This document shows positions 26,842-35,825 of a stretch of DNA of 64,000 nt, piece by piece. The position numbers and the translations under genes were made by a program. The notes under the pieces were generated by a model. It was not told where the DNA came from, ran no database searches, and worked only from the letters and a program-made list of their open reading frames with translations. The number at the start of each line of letters is the position of its first letter. The stretch's first letter is position 1. This DNA comes from an uncultured bacterium (GTDB lineage Bacteria > Bacillota > Clostridia > Lachnospirales > Lachnospiraceae): positions 23,370 to 87,369 of the forward strand of contig CAJMPJ010000011.1 in the NCBI GenBank assembly GCA_905215155.1. The letters are read 5' to 3'.

Positions 26842-27495
26842 TTAAACCGTTATGTCGTCTTTTATCTTCTGAAATGCTGAATCCTTGATTCCGGATACCT
26901 TCATAATATCCTCAATCTTTTTAAATCCTCCGTGGCTGTCCCTATATCGTATGATATCTTCTGCCCTGGATTCTCCAATGCCCCGCAGGGTCATCAGTTC
27001 TTCTTTGACTGCCGTATTTAAATTCACCTGATGCTTTCCCTGAGAAGAATCTGCCGGACTTTTGTTTGCCGACCGGGCTTCCTGCCTGCTTAACACGGTG
27101 ATCTTCATACCGTCCCTGATCCGCTCCGCCATATTCAGGCTTTCTGCGGCCGCGTTCGCGGTAAATCCTCCGGCCTTTTCCACCGCCTGAAAGACTCTGC
27201 TTTCCTCGGAAAGTTCATAAACACCGGGAGAAACCACTTCCCCACAGATATGTACATAACAGGGCAGCGAAGCAGCTTCTCTGGTGCTGCGAAAACCGCT
27301 GCCCTGATCTTCAGTCTCATCGGAACCAGAAAATTCAGGCTTTTGGGGGCCTGCCGCTGCTTCCTCTGTGACAGGCATCTCCTGCAAATCAATTCCTTCT
27401 GTCCTGCTTGTTTGAATCCTGCTGTAACTGTAGCATATACCGGAAATCAAAACACATAAAATGATGACCGCGATCTTCGCTTTCTGGTACTTCAT
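26842..27495 (-). CDS. comEA: ComEA-like DNA-binding competence protein
   Basis: 217 aa from the ATG at 27495 (AGGAGGGATATC ribosome site). A single N-terminal membrane anchor (KIAVIILCVLISGICYSYS), a linker, a SLBB domain (CYVHICGEVVSPGVYELSEE) and two helix-hairpin-helix motifs (VNLNTAVKEELMTLRGIGES and FKKIEDIMKVSGIKDSAFQK). Binds incoming DNA outside the membrane in competence systems. No comEC is seen next to it, so natural competence cannot be concluded. Confidence 0.9.
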   Translation of the reverse strand: MKYQKAKIAVIILCVLISGICYSYSRIQTSRTEGIDLQEMPVTEEAAAGPQKPEFSGSDETEDQGSGFRSTREAASLPCYVHICGEVVSPGVYELSEESRVFQAVEKAGGFTANAAAESLNMAERIRDGMKITVLSRQEARSANKSPADSSQGKHQVNLNTAVKEELMTLRGIGESRAEDIIRYRDSHGGFKKIEDIMKVSGIKDSAFQKIKDDITV

Positions 27496-27596
27496 GATAT
27501 CCCTCCTATTACAAAAATATGCAAAAAAGGATACCATCTTCAGCCTATGTTATTATTCTACCGAAAGAAACAGGTAAATACAAGCACTATTTCAAA

Positions 27597-28022
27597 TTAA
27601 TTAAATATCATGATTCCGATGATTGCAACGACGGCACCGATGAGTTTTTTCCACTCAAACCCAACTTTTTCCACGCCGAACAATCCAAAAAATTCGATTC
27701 CGTAAGCCACCAGGATCTGGGAAACCACAATGACGATCGTAGCTTTTGCCGGTCCCAGAGTTCCCATGCTTTTTACTACGGTATAGGTGATAAATGCTCC
27801 GATGATTCCTCCCACCAAAATATATTTTGGCTGCACCTCCAAAAGGCTTGATATATTTTCCCGGCCCGAAAAATACCATAAAACAATACAGGTTATAAAT
27901 GCGCTCAGCTGTACCCAGCCAGTAGCCACCCACATGCTGGTCTGTTTGGTTACTCCTGTATTAAAAACCCCCTGAATGCTCATAAGTGCCCCTGATATCA
28001 AGGCGATCATAAAGCCTATCAT
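27597..28022 (-). CDS. DMT-family small membrane transporter (DUF606/YdcZ-like)
   Basis: 141 aa with four to five hydrophobic helices, starting MIGFMIALISGALMSIQGVF. The half-size EamA-like pattern (QGVFNTGV, GAFITYTVVKSMGTLGPAKA) matches the DUF606 group, which works as dimers or as paired subunits. Substrate unknown. GGAGGTACTTT precedes the ATG. Confidence 0.82.
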   Translation of the reverse strand: MIGFMIALISGALMSIQGVFNTGVTKQTSMWVATGWVQLSAFITCIVLWYFSGRENISSLLEVQPKYILVGGIIGAFITYTVVKSMGTLGPAKATIVIVVSQILVAYGIEFFGLFGVEKVGFEWKKLIGAVVAIIGIMIFN

Positions 28023-28068
28023 AAAGTACCTCCGTATCCAATTTTCTTCTATATCCTAGGTTGTGCTT

Positions 28069-28090
28069 TATTTGCTTTTTTATGCAAATA
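28069..28090. repeat. Small AT-rich palindrome upstream of the DMT transporter gene
   Basis: TATTTGC and GCAAATA arms are separated by eight bases and lie about 50 bases upstream of the transporter start. Possible operator; no further support. Confidence 0.3.
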
Positions 28091-28136
28091 TTATCATTAG
28101 ACACGAAATGGATACCGTTTTAACGAAGCATAAAAG

Positions 28137-28184
28137 CCAATAGCCGCGCAGCACTGACAAAAATCAGCGTATACGCGGCCATTG
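28137..28184. repeat. Inverted repeat downstream of the MFS gene
   Basis: Arms CCAATAGCCGCG and CGCGGCCATTGG (one extra base in the loop side) enclose a nested CTGA/TCAG hairpin. It could terminate the MFS transcript, but there is no clear T run. Confidence 0.45.
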
Positions 28185-28222
28185 GTATCCGATAAAATCT
28201 ATGAAGTCCTTCTGTAAAAATA

Positions 28223-29653
28223 TTACAGGGTCTTTTTTATTTTCCTTCCGTATAAGCGGATGGCTGTAAAAAGGGCGCCCAGGCCGCAGATCAAAGCAGC
28301 GATCACATATACGCCTTTCATGCCATAGATGAAAATATCATCCCGCCCTTCAATGTAATTGGACACGTTATAGCCGATTTTGGCACTCATCCGGCTGTAC
28401 AGGATCAAAACCGCAAAGGACACCCCGCTGATCATTCCCAGATTTCTGATGAGGGCATTGACACTTCCGCATATTCCCAGCATGTTTCTGGGGGCCGTTG
28501 ACATGGTCAGGGAATTGTTGGGTGATTGGAACAATCCGTTTCCGACTGACATAATGGCCAGATATGCAATCAGAAGCTTTATATCTGATGTTTCTGTCAG
28601 CGTTGACATAAGCCCTAATCCGGTTCCAGTGAGAATCAATCCCACAAAGGTCAGGATCTCAGAGCCTATCTGATCCGACAGATGGCCGCTGACCGGTGCT
28701 ACCACCGCCAGAATGACCGGAGATACCATAAGAATGAGTCCTGTTACTGCCGAAGAATATTTAAGGGTATTCTGCAGATAAAACGGCAGGATGATGGTGG
28801 AGCTGCTGATGGCTACAAAGGATAGAAACGCGCAAAATATACTGATGGAAAATAAGCTGTTCTTAAACAGTTTTAACGGCAGGAGGGGGATCTCGGTTTT
28901 CCGTTCCAGCAGCAAAAACAGGAGAAAGGAAACGGCAAATAAGACCATGCCCCCCACAATAAAGGGATTTCCATAGCCATATTCTTTTCCCAGGTTCATG
29001 GATAAGAACAAGGACGCAATGGAAATACAGAACAAAATGGCTCCTTTTATATCAAAAGGCTCCGCTGTACTCTTCTTGGCAACTGGAAGTATTTTCATTC
29101 CCAAAATATACACGAAAATTCCAATTGGCACGTTAATCAGGAAAATATATTCCCATGCAAAGGAATGGATGATGAAGCCTCCCAGGGGCGGACCTGCCAT
29201 GGAGCCCAGCGCCACCGAGGTCCCGGATATTCCAAGGGCTTTGCCTCTTTCATGGACGGGAAATATCTGAGTGATGATCCCCTGGTTGGTGCCCATGGCT
29301 GCAGAAGCGCCAAGAGCCTGGATCCCTCGGGAAATGATCAGTTGGGGAAAGTTATGGGATATGCCGCATAATAAGGACCCCAAAGTAAATACCAAAACAC
29401 CGTACAGGAAAATACGGGTCTTTCCAAAAATATCACCCAGGCGTCCGAATATCAGGATGGTTCCTACCACCACCAGCAGATAAACCGTCACCACCCAGGC
29501 AATTGCTTCTGAACTGACGGACAGAAGCTGTGACATCTGAGGCAGGGCCACGTTGACAATGCTGCTGTCCAGCGTTGCCATAAAAGTAAGTAAAACTACA
29601 TTCACCAAAATAAGCATTCGGTTTTTATACACGGTTTCATTTGTTTGTTCCAT
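28223..29653 (-). CDS. MFS multidrug efflux transporter, DHA2 (14-TM, EmrB/QacA) type
   Basis: 476 aa with about 14 hydrophobic helices. N-terminal FMATLDSSIVNVALPQMSQ (DHA2 motif D1), then FGRLGDIFGKTRIF (motif A) and GTSVALGSMAGPPLGGFI (motif C of drug exporters). Its ATG directly abuts the stop of the marR gene and its ribosome site (GGAGATCATGA) lies inside that gene, so the pair is an operon controlled by the local MarR repressor. Substrate unknown. Confidence 0.93.
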   Translation of the reverse strand: MEQTNETVYKNRMLILVNVVLLTFMATLDSSIVNVALPQMSQLLSVSSEAIAWVVTVYLLVVVGTILIFGRLGDIFGKTRIFLYGVLVFTLGSLLCGISHNFPQLIISRGIQALGASAAMGTNQGIITQIFPVHERGKALGISGTSVALGSMAGPPLGGFIIHSFAWEYIFLINVPIGIFVYILGMKILPVAKKSTAEPFDIKGAILFCISIASLFLSMNLGKEYGYGNPFIVGGMVLFAVSFLLFLLLERKTEIPLLPLKLFKNSLFSISIFCAFLSFVAISSSTIILPFYLQNTLKYSSAVTGLILMVSPVILAVVAPVSGHLSDQIGSEILTFVGLILTGTGLGLMSTLTETSDIKLLIAYLAIMSVGNGLFQSPNNSLTMSTAPRNMLGICGSVNALIRNLGMISGVSFAVLILYSRMSAKIGYNVSNYIEGRDDIFIYGMKGVYVIAALICGLGALFTAIRLYGRKIKKTL

Positions 29654-30112
29654 TCATGATCTCCATTCTTCTTTTTGTACGCTGCGAAGACGTCTTGCTT
29701 CCTGCAAAACAACATCGAGCATTCGTAACAGTTCTTCCTTTTCTTCTTCCTCAAGACCTGAGGTAATGGCATTGTTCCAGATAGACAGCTCTCTGTGAAT
29801 TTCCGGAATGATGCGTCTGCCCTGATCTGTGAGAGAAAGCTTATAGGCTCTCGTATCGTTTTTGTCCGCTTCTTTTTTAACATATCCCTTCTGGATCAGC
29901 TTTTTCAGTTCCCTTGCCGACATGGCTTTGTCCACATTCAGCTCCCGGCTGATCTGATTCTGATTCATCCCGTCGTTGTTATTTAAAGTCAGCAAATAGG
30001 AACAGCAGCCGCTGCTTAATCCAAAAGGTTTCAGAATCTCACTGGTAAAAGCCTGGGTGCATCGGTAAATGCCGCCGGTGTATTTACTCAGCTTTCTATG
30101 CTCTTCTTTCAT
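29654..30112 (-). CDS. MarR-family transcriptional regulator
   Basis: 152 aa winged-helix repressor; the HTH region is QNQISRELNVDKAMSARELK followed by the wing VKKEADKNDTRAYKLSLTDQ. First gene of a two-gene operon with the MFS exporter. A perfect palindrome overlapping its own -35 element (30171-30194) is the expected operator, giving autorepression relieved by a ligand, as known for MarR pairs. Confidence 0.93.
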   Translation of the reverse strand: MKEEHRKLSKYTGGIYRCTQAFTSEILKPFGLSSGCCSYLLTLNNNDGMNQNQISRELNVDKAMSARELKKLIQKGYVKKEADKNDTRAYKLSLTDQGRRIIPEIHRELSIWNNAITSGLEEEEKEELLRMLDVVLQEARRLRSVQKEEWRS

Positions 30113-30159
30113 TGTTTCTCCTTTTTCCCGTTTTATTACCTGAAAATTGCATGCAAGCT

Positions 30160-30195
30160 ATTATATTTCAAAATAGTTGATAAGTCAACTATTTT
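30160..30195 (-). promoter_or_regulatory. marR-MFS promoter with perfect palindromic operator
   Basis: Minus strand: TTGACT (30188-30183), 17 bases, TATAAT (30165-30160). A ten-base perfect inverted repeat AAATAGTTGA-TAAG-TCAACTATTT (30171-30194) covers the -35 and most of the spacer. TAGTTGA half-sites are typical for MarR proteins. It may also affect the divergent gene at 30275. Confidence 0.8.
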
Positions 30196-30274
30196 TTTGA
30201 CTAAACCTCCTCATTATCACAATGGCACGTACTCAGGGAATATAATGAAAGAAAAAGCTATAAAAGGAGAAATT

Positions 30275-31840
30275 ATGAAGACTCAGGCAGAACCCTTAAA
30301 AAGCATGGAAAAGCTGTACGAGGAGGCAGCTATCAACAGCCGCAATTATAAAATATATGAAGAAATGGGAGACCATTACCAGGAAGAAGGAAATGTAAAG
30401 AGAGCTTATCTCTGCTACGTTCACAGCCATTTTCTCTGTGACCAGGATAAGGAGGCTTTATTGCTGTCGGATAAGATCGAGGCGATCAAAAAGGAAGCGC
30501 CGGAGGATGTCCCACTGGTCACCATTATCATTCCTGCGGTCCCTGTACTGGCACAGATGGAAGCCGTTTTAAACGCCAGCCTGGCTCTAAAGGAAGACTG
30601 TAAAACAATTATAGTCCTTGATATGGAAGAGAACCAAGAGGTGACGAACTGGCTTCATGGGAATCCGGAGCTTACGGTAGTCTCTGCCAAAGGGCTGTCC
30701 CCTCATGACGCCTATCAAAAAGCAGTTCAGAAGGCGGGCAAACACGATGATTTGTTGCTTCTTGACCGCGGCTCCGCCCTCTTGAGCCATGCCCTGTTTC
30801 ATCTGCGCATGTCACTTTATAAAAATGAGGAAATCGGTGCAGCCAATGCGGTTACCAACGGTCCGGCTCAGGGGCTTACGGAATTTGTAACTCCGATCAA
30901 GCGGGCAGACGGATATGCCCTGGAACACAATCTTCCCGGCGATCACCACATGACTCCAAGTTTGATACCCACCTGCGGGTCTCTGTTAGTAAAAAGGGAC
31001 TGCTGGGATAAGGTAAATGGCTTTGATGATTCCTTTTTAACCCTTGAGGTGGCCCAAAAGGATTTAAGCTTTCAGCTGCTTCAAACAAAAAAGCTGACCT
31101 ATGTCTGCCATCATGGCTATGTCTATACCTTGATCCAGCCCCAGAACAACTCCGCACGCTGGTTCGACTACAATCATTTTTATGAAAAATGGAATGTGCG
31201 GTTAAACTACTCTCTTTTCAGCCGGCCTGATATTATCAGACTGATCACCGATCCTGGGGAAACCCCCTTAAAGGTCCTTGATGTTGGCTGTGCCTGTGGA
31301 GCATTGCTCTTATCCATAAAAAACAAATATCCAAACGCAGACCTTCACGGCATTGAGCTGGACCCCGGTTCCTGGAACATCGCTTCCAAACTATTTCCCG
31401 TAACTCAGGGAAATGTGGAAGAAGACTTGGATTATCCTCTGGAATCCTTTGATTATATTATCTTTGGAGATGTTCTTGAACACCTTCATCAGCCGGAAGC
31501 CGTGCTGGTGAATATGAAACGGTATTTAAAACCAGGAGGAATGATCCTTGCCAGCATTCCTAATATCATGCATATTTCGGTACTCGGTGATTTGTTAAAT
31601 GGAAAATTCACCTATCAGGACAGCGGAATCCTGGACCGGACCCATCTGCGTTTCTTTACCAAGGATGAAATCAAAAAAATGTTCTCCCGGGCGGGATATG
31701 AAATTGCAGATATGGGAAATACCAGAGTGTGGATCAGCGAAGACCAGACAAAACTCATCCAAACCCTCTGCACCATCAGCACAAGCAGGGCAGATGAATT
31801 TATGGCTTATCAGTATCTGGTTAAGGCGAAAAAATTATAG
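30275..31840 (+). CDS. Glycosyltransferase-like / SAM-methyltransferase fusion protein
   Basis: 521 aa from the ATG at 30275, preceded by AAAGGAGAAATT (the frame is open back to 30098, but that overlaps the marR promoter). Residues about 15-75 look TPR-like; about 80-310 resemble a GT2-type glycosyltransferase fold (VTIIIPAVPVLAQMEAVLNA) without a clear DxD; about 330-470 form a class I methyltransferase with SAM motif VLDVGCACGALLLSI and DVLEHLHQPEAVL. Similar fusions occur in surface-polysaccharide or flagellin-glycan loci, but no such genes are adjacent. Target unknown. Confidence 0.78.
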   Translation: MKTQAEPLKSMEKLYEEAAINSRNYKIYEEMGDHYQEEGNVKRAYLCYVHSHFLCDQDKEALLLSDKIEAIKKEAPEDVPLVTIIIPAVPVLAQMEAVLNASLALKEDCKTIIVLDMEENQEVTNWLHGNPELTVVSAKGLSPHDAYQKAVQKAGKHDDLLLLDRGSALLSHALFHLRMSLYKNEEIGAANAVTNGPAQGLTEFVTPIKRADGYALEHNLPGDHHMTPSLIPTCGSLLVKRDCWDKVNGFDDSFLTLEVAQKDLSFQLLQTKKLTYVCHHGYVYTLIQPQNNSARWFDYNHFYEKWNVRLNYSLFSRPDIIRLITDPGETPLKVLDVGCACGALLLSIKNKYPNADLHGIELDPGSWNIASKLFPVTQGNVEEDLDYPLESFDYIIFGDVLEHLHQPEAVLVNMKRYLKPGGMILASIPNIMHISVLGDLLNGKFTYQDSGILDRTHLRFFTKDEIKKMFSRAGYEIADMGNTRVWISEDQTKLIQTLCTISTSRADEFMAYQYLVKAKKL

Positions 31841-31931
31841 GAAACTTTTTAATATGGTATTTTAAGTAAGTTTTATTAAATTCCATTGGAACTTTTATTG
31901 TACCGGATTACATTTTTCTGGTCGGTCAAAC

Positions 31932-32013
31932 TGCATAAAAATACGCTCTGAAAGGATCGCTTCCTCCGTTTGATTGTAAAGGGAGCCGATCCTTCAAAGC
32001 GTGTTTTTATGCA
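31932..32013. terminator. Long bidirectional terminator between convergent genes
   Basis: Arms of about 33 bases (31932-31964 and 31981-32013) begin TGCATAAAAATACGCTC and end GCGTGTTTTTATGCA, with few mismatches and a loop of about 16 bases. It lies between the plus-strand fusion gene and minus-strand folD and carries A and T runs on either side of the core, suiting termination from both directions. Confidence 0.85.
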
Positions 32014-32031
32014 TAAAATATTTTGTATTCT

Positions 32032-32880
32032 TTATACAGTATCTCTTCTACAGCAAGCCGCCAGCACCAGATGCTTTGCAAGCACAGCGGTGGTCACCGC
32101 GCCTACTCCTCCTGGGACCGGAGTCGCCATGGAGGCTGTGCCTTCCAGGGTATCAAAATCCACATCTCCGCAGAGTTTTCCGTTCTCATCCACATTGATT
32201 CCCACATCAATCACAACTGCTCCTTCTTTTACATAAGAAGCATCAAGCATTTTTGCTCGTCCGGCAGCGGCTATGAGTATTTCTCCATTCCGGCAGTTCT
32301 CTTTTAAATTTTCTGTGCGGGTATGGCAGATGGTCACCGTGGCATTTTCCTTTAATAACAGCATGGAAAGAGGACGTCCTACGACCATGCTCCTGCCTAC
32401 AAGGGTGACCTTTTTTCCAGTCAGAGGGATCTCATTGGCCTTTAAAACCTCTACCACCGCTTCTGCAGTACATGGAGCAAAGCCGGAATCATCTCCTGCA
32501 AATACCTTGGCAATATTAATGGGGGAAATGCCATCCAAATCCTTTTGGGGGTCAATCATTCGCTCAATGTCTTGTTCCCGGATCTGCTTTGGAAGGGGCC
32601 TTAAAAGAAGAATCCCATCAATGTCCCGACTCTCATTGATCTGGGAAAATTCCTTTTTAAAGTCCTGATCTGTAATATCTTCCGGAAATGCAAAGCATTC
32701 CGCTTCCAGCCCAAAGGCTGCCATCTTCTTTAAGGCTCCCCGTTCATAGGATAGATCATCGGGACGTTCTCCGACCCTGACTATGGCCAGCTTTGGAATA
32801 CGTCCTGTATTCCCTTTTAACAGTTCTTCCACCTGTTCCTTAATTTTTGCAGACACTGCTGCTCCCTTTAATGTAATCAC
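32032..32880 (-). CDS. folD: Bifunctional methylene-THF dehydrogenase / methenyl-THF cyclohydrolase
   Basis: 282 aa. Interconverts methylene-, methenyl- and formyl-tetrahydrofolate. Motifs: YERGALKKMAAFGLEAECF (where the family has the catalytic YxxxK; here the Tyr and Lys spacing is slightly shifted), LLLRPLPKQI, and the NADP-binding VGRSMVVGRPLSMLLL followed by PVPGGVGAVTTAVLAKH. The start is GTG with AAAGGAGG about 11 bases upstream. Directly followed upstream by fchA, so two cyclohydrolases are in one operon. Confidence 0.93.
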   Translation of the reverse strand: MITLKGAAVSAKIKEQVEELLKGNTGRIPKLAIVRVGERPDDLSYERGALKKMAAFGLEAECFAFPEDITDQDFKKEFSQINESRDIDGILLLRPLPKQIREQDIERMIDPQKDLDGISPINIAKVFAGDDSGFAPCTAEAVVEVLKANEIPLTGKKVTLVGRSMVVGRPLSMLLLKENATVTICHTRTENLKENCRNGEILIAAAGRAKMLDASYVKEGAVVIDVGINVDENGKLCGDVDFDTLEGTASMATPVPGGVGAVTTAVLAKHLVLAACCRRDTV

Positions 32881-32897
32881 GGCTTTTTCTGCCTCCT

Positions 32898-33530
32898 TTA
32901 TTCTGTCTTTAGCGCCGCTTCCACCTGCGTATAAATAGCATCTGCCCTGCGGATTCCATTCTCAGCCATGGTTTCTGCCATGGCATTTAATTCCCTTGCC
33001 TTTTCTCTCTGGAGCATGGTCTTTGTGTTGATGAACACATTCATCTTTGCCCCTAAAAGGGAGGCTCGGATAAACTGTACTCCTACTCCAACATCACTGA
33101 TCGCCATCCGGCTTCCCTTTTCCGCTAAAATCTCCATGTAATCCAGCGCTTCCAGCGACCGTTCCATAACTGCGATGGGTACCAGGGACGCTGCAAGAAG
33201 ATGGCCTTCCAGAATCTTTTCCCTGTTCCTTTTTTCTTCTTCCGTTCCGGAAGGGAGTTTATAGGCCTCCGCCAGTGGGGCAAATACCGCTGCATCCTCA
33301 TCGGCAAGCCTTAAAAACTCCTTTTCCAGATGGGAAAGCTTTGTCAGAATGGATTGCATCTCTTCCTCCACATCTGCATACCTTTTTTTCCCAAGAGTTA
33401 AGTTTATCACCATTTTCCCAAGGGCTGTTCCAACCGAACCTCCAAGACCAGCCGCTCCGCCTCCGCCTGGAGTGGGGCTTTTGGAAGAAAGCTTTTCAAG
33501 GAAAGAAGAAACCGTAAGATCCTGTATCAT
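32898..33530 (-). CDS. fchA: Cyclodeaminase/cyclohydrolase family protein (FchA-like)
   Basis: 210 aa with the family start LTVSSFLEKLSSKSPTPGGG followed by GAAGLGGSVGTALGKMVINL. These proteins hydrolyse methenyl-THF (FchA, in acetogenic and purinolytic clostridia) or deaminate formimino-THF. Linkage to folD supports a folate role. Ribosome site is moderate (AAAGGCGG). Confidence 0.88.
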   Translation of the reverse strand: MIQDLTVSSFLEKLSSKSPTPGGGGAAGLGGSVGTALGKMVINLTLGKKRYADVEEEMQSILTKLSHLEKEFLRLADEDAAVFAPLAEAYKLPSGTEEEKRNREKILEGHLLAASLVPIAVMERSLEALDYMEILAEKGSRMAISDVGVGVQFIRASLLGAKMNVFINTKTMLQREKARELNAMAETMAENGIRRADAIYTQVEAALKTE

Positions 33531-33600
33531 TTGTGAATACCGCCTTTCAGACTAAAAATTTTAATTTACATTATATAAGGCTTTTGAAAAAATTACAAGG

Positions 33601-34521
33601 CTATATGATAAGGTGTTTGATGGATAAGTCATCAAGTTCCGACCGAAGCCGTAGATCCTGGTATTTTGCAGCAAGGGGAGAAAATACCTTTAAAGTCTCC
33701 TCTGCCCTTTGTTTCCAGGTGGACGGGTCCACGAATTCTATGGTCCGCATGTTATGAAGCCGGTCCGCCAATGCGACCAATGCGCCGCGGTCATCCGTAC
33801 AGGTGCCGGTCTGGTTGAATTCCTGATAAGATTGCAGAACTGCTTTCATCTCCTCTTGGTGCTCAAAATAACATCCATTTTTCTTATCCTGGAAAAAAGC
33901 ATTAAAAAGCAGATCGTGAAGCAATCCGGCACAAACGGTTTCTATATCAGCACCCATATCCGCAAGTATAATTGCAACATTTAATGGGTGTGTCACATAC
34001 GCCTCGCCGGAATATCTGGTCTGACCTTTATGGGCATTGGATGCCGCTTCGTATATACTTCTCAATTCTTCCGGGTGATATTCCGTCCCGTTTTCTGTCA
34101 AAGTCCGGCAAAGTTCTGAAAAAAGTTCCTCAGGTTCCTTATAAAACTCCATATTCTTTAATGACAATTCCATGATTTCTCCTTTCATTGAGACATCACG
34201 GAAATGGAAAGCTCTTAAATATACAGGGGAATAGCCAAACTGGCTGACAAATGCCTTGGTAAATCCGCCATGAGTTTCCCAGCCGTAATCCATGGCGGCG
34301 TCAAGGATTCTCCGTCCCCGACGGATCTCCCTTGCCGCAGCCAACAGACGACGCTGTTTTAGATATTCCATGGGGGATGCACCAACCTTTTCCTTAAAAC
34401 ATCTGGAAAAATACCAGGGGGAGTATCCTGCCCATTCACTCAAGCGTTTTACAGAAAGCTCTTCTTTTAAATGCTCCTCAATATACAGGGTGCATAAAAC
34501 CGCCCATTCTTCTTTTTCCAT
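33601..34521 (-). CDS. AraC-type DNA-binding domain fused to a SpoT-like HD domain
   Basis: 306 aa from the ATG at 34521 (AGGAGGCAGCGGA ribosome site; the frame extends nine codons further). Residues about 5-105 are a double HTH of the AraC/XylS type (LSVKRLSEWAGYSPWYFSRC, then FTKAFVSQFGYSPVYLRAF). Residues about 160-306 match the N-terminal hydrolase domain of RelA/SpoT: NAHKGQTRYSGEAYVTHPLN, GLLHDLLFN and ALADRLHNMRTI followed by KVFSPLAAKYQDLR. Metal-binding His/His-Asp/Asp are kept, but the catalytic ED after HDxx is replaced by FN. No ppGpp synthetase domain. Role unknown; see findings. Confidence 0.85.
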   Translation of the reverse strand: MEKEEWAVLCTLYIEEHLKEELSVKRLSEWAGYSPWYFSRCFKEKVGASPMEYLKQRRLLAAAREIRRGRRILDAAMDYGWETHGGFTKAFVSQFGYSPVYLRAFHFRDVSMKGEIMELSLKNMEFYKEPEELFSELCRTLTENGTEYHPEELRSIYEAASNAHKGQTRYSGEAYVTHPLNVAIILADMGADIETVCAGLLHDLLFNAFFQDKKNGCYFEHQEEMKAVLQSYQEFNQTGTCTDDRGALVALADRLHNMRTIEFVDPSTWKQRAEETLKVFSPLAAKYQDLRLRSELDDLSIKHLII

Positions 34522-34625
34522 TCCGCTGCCTCCTGTTCTGGTTTCCACGTGGTAACCTGATTATAGCAGAATTAAAAGAATCCGGCTGTTCCAAATTTGC
34601 TTTTTTAGAAAATACAGAAATGAAA

Positions 34626-35825
34626 TCAAGAATGTTTTTTTAATACCTTTTCCAGCTTCATAAGCATGGCATCTACATGCTCCCTGCTGATGATAAGTGG
34701 GGGAACAAAGCGAATCACATTGGCTCCGGCACTGATGATAACAAGCCTTTCATTTAACAATGCGTCTTTTACAAGGGGTCCAGCGGGAACGGACAGTTCC
34801 AGTCCCTGAATCAGACCTAAGCCTCTGTGGGCGGTTATGATCTTATACTTCTGTAAAAGAGCCTCTGTCTGCTCCCAAAGATAATCACCCACTTCTTTTA
34901 CATGGTCTACGATTTTTCGTTTTTCAAACAGTTCCAGCACCTTTGCGGCTGCGGCTGTTACAAACGGATTTCCGCCGTAGGTGGTTCCATGGTCGCCGGG
35001 GGACATGGCTGTGGCGGCTTTTCCGTGAGCCAGGAACGCACCGATGGGAACGCCGTTTCCAAGGGCCTTTGCCGCGGTCATCACATCCGGTTTTATACCA
35101 TATTTCTGCCATGCAAACATGGTCCCGGTGCGCCCCATGCCGCACTGGATCTCATCGAGGATGAGAAGTGCGTCATGTTCGTCGCAGAGTTTTCTGACGC
35201 CTTTTAAGAATTCTTCCGTAGCGGGATAGATTCCGCCCTCTCCCTGAATGGTTTCCATAATCACTGCACAGGTCCTATCATTCATAAGGGCTTTTACACT
35301 GTCAAGATCATTGTATTCGGCAAAGCGGATTCCTGGAATCAGAGGCTTAAATGGTTCCTGGTAATGGTCATTGCCCGTAACGGAAAGGGCTCCCAAGCTT
35401 CTTCCATGAAAGGAGTGGTTCATGGCAATAATCTCATGATCGTGACTCTTATCCTTGTTATAAGCATACCTTCTGGCAATTTTTAAGGCACCTTCAATGG
35501 CTTCTGTTCCGCTGTTGGTAAAGAATACCTTATCCATGTCAGAAGCCTTTAAAATCAGTTCTCCTGCCTCGACAGCCGGAACGTTATAAAAAAGATTGGA
35601 GGTGTGAAGCAGTTTCTCCACCTGGCTTTTTAAGGCATCGTCAAACTCCTTGTCATGATAGCCAAGGCCCATTACCGCGATTCCTGCGGCAAAATCCAAA
35701 TATTCCTTTCCATCAGTATCATAAAGGAACACTCCGTCACCGTGATCGAACACCACAGGGAAACGGTTATAGGTCTTATAGATTAATTCTTCCACTTTTT
35801 CCATATACTCCTGTTTACTCCGCAT
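34626..35825 (-). CDS. argD: Acetylornithine aminotransferase
   Basis: 399 aa PLP-dependent class III aminotransferase; converts N-acetylglutamate semialdehyde to N-acetylornithine. Seen: [51 protein letters not shown] and the PLP lysine in [15 protein letters not shown]. It overlaps argB by 11 bases (a second ATG at 35804 with AGGAG three bases before is an alternative). Last gene of the arginine operon. Confidence 0.95.
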   Translation of the reverse strand: MRSKQEYMEKVEELIYKTYNRFPVVFDHGDGVFLYDTDGKEYLDFAAGIAVMGLGYHDKEFDDALKSQVEKLLHTSNLFYNVPAVEAGELILKASDMDKVFFTNSGTEAIEGALKIARRYAYNKDKSHDHEIIAMNHSFHGRSLGALSVTGNDHYQEPFKPLIPGIRFAEYNDLDSVKALMNDRTCAVIMETIQGEGGIYPATEEFLKGVRKLCDEHDALLILDEIQCGMGRTGTMFAWQKYGIKPDVMTAAKALGNGVPIGAFLAHGKAATAMSPGDHGTTYGGNPFVTAAAAKVLELFEKRKIVDHVKEVGDYLWEQTEALLQKYKIITAHRGLGLIQGLELSVPAGPLVKDALLNERLVIISAGANVIRFVPPLIISREHVDAMLMKLEKVLKKHS

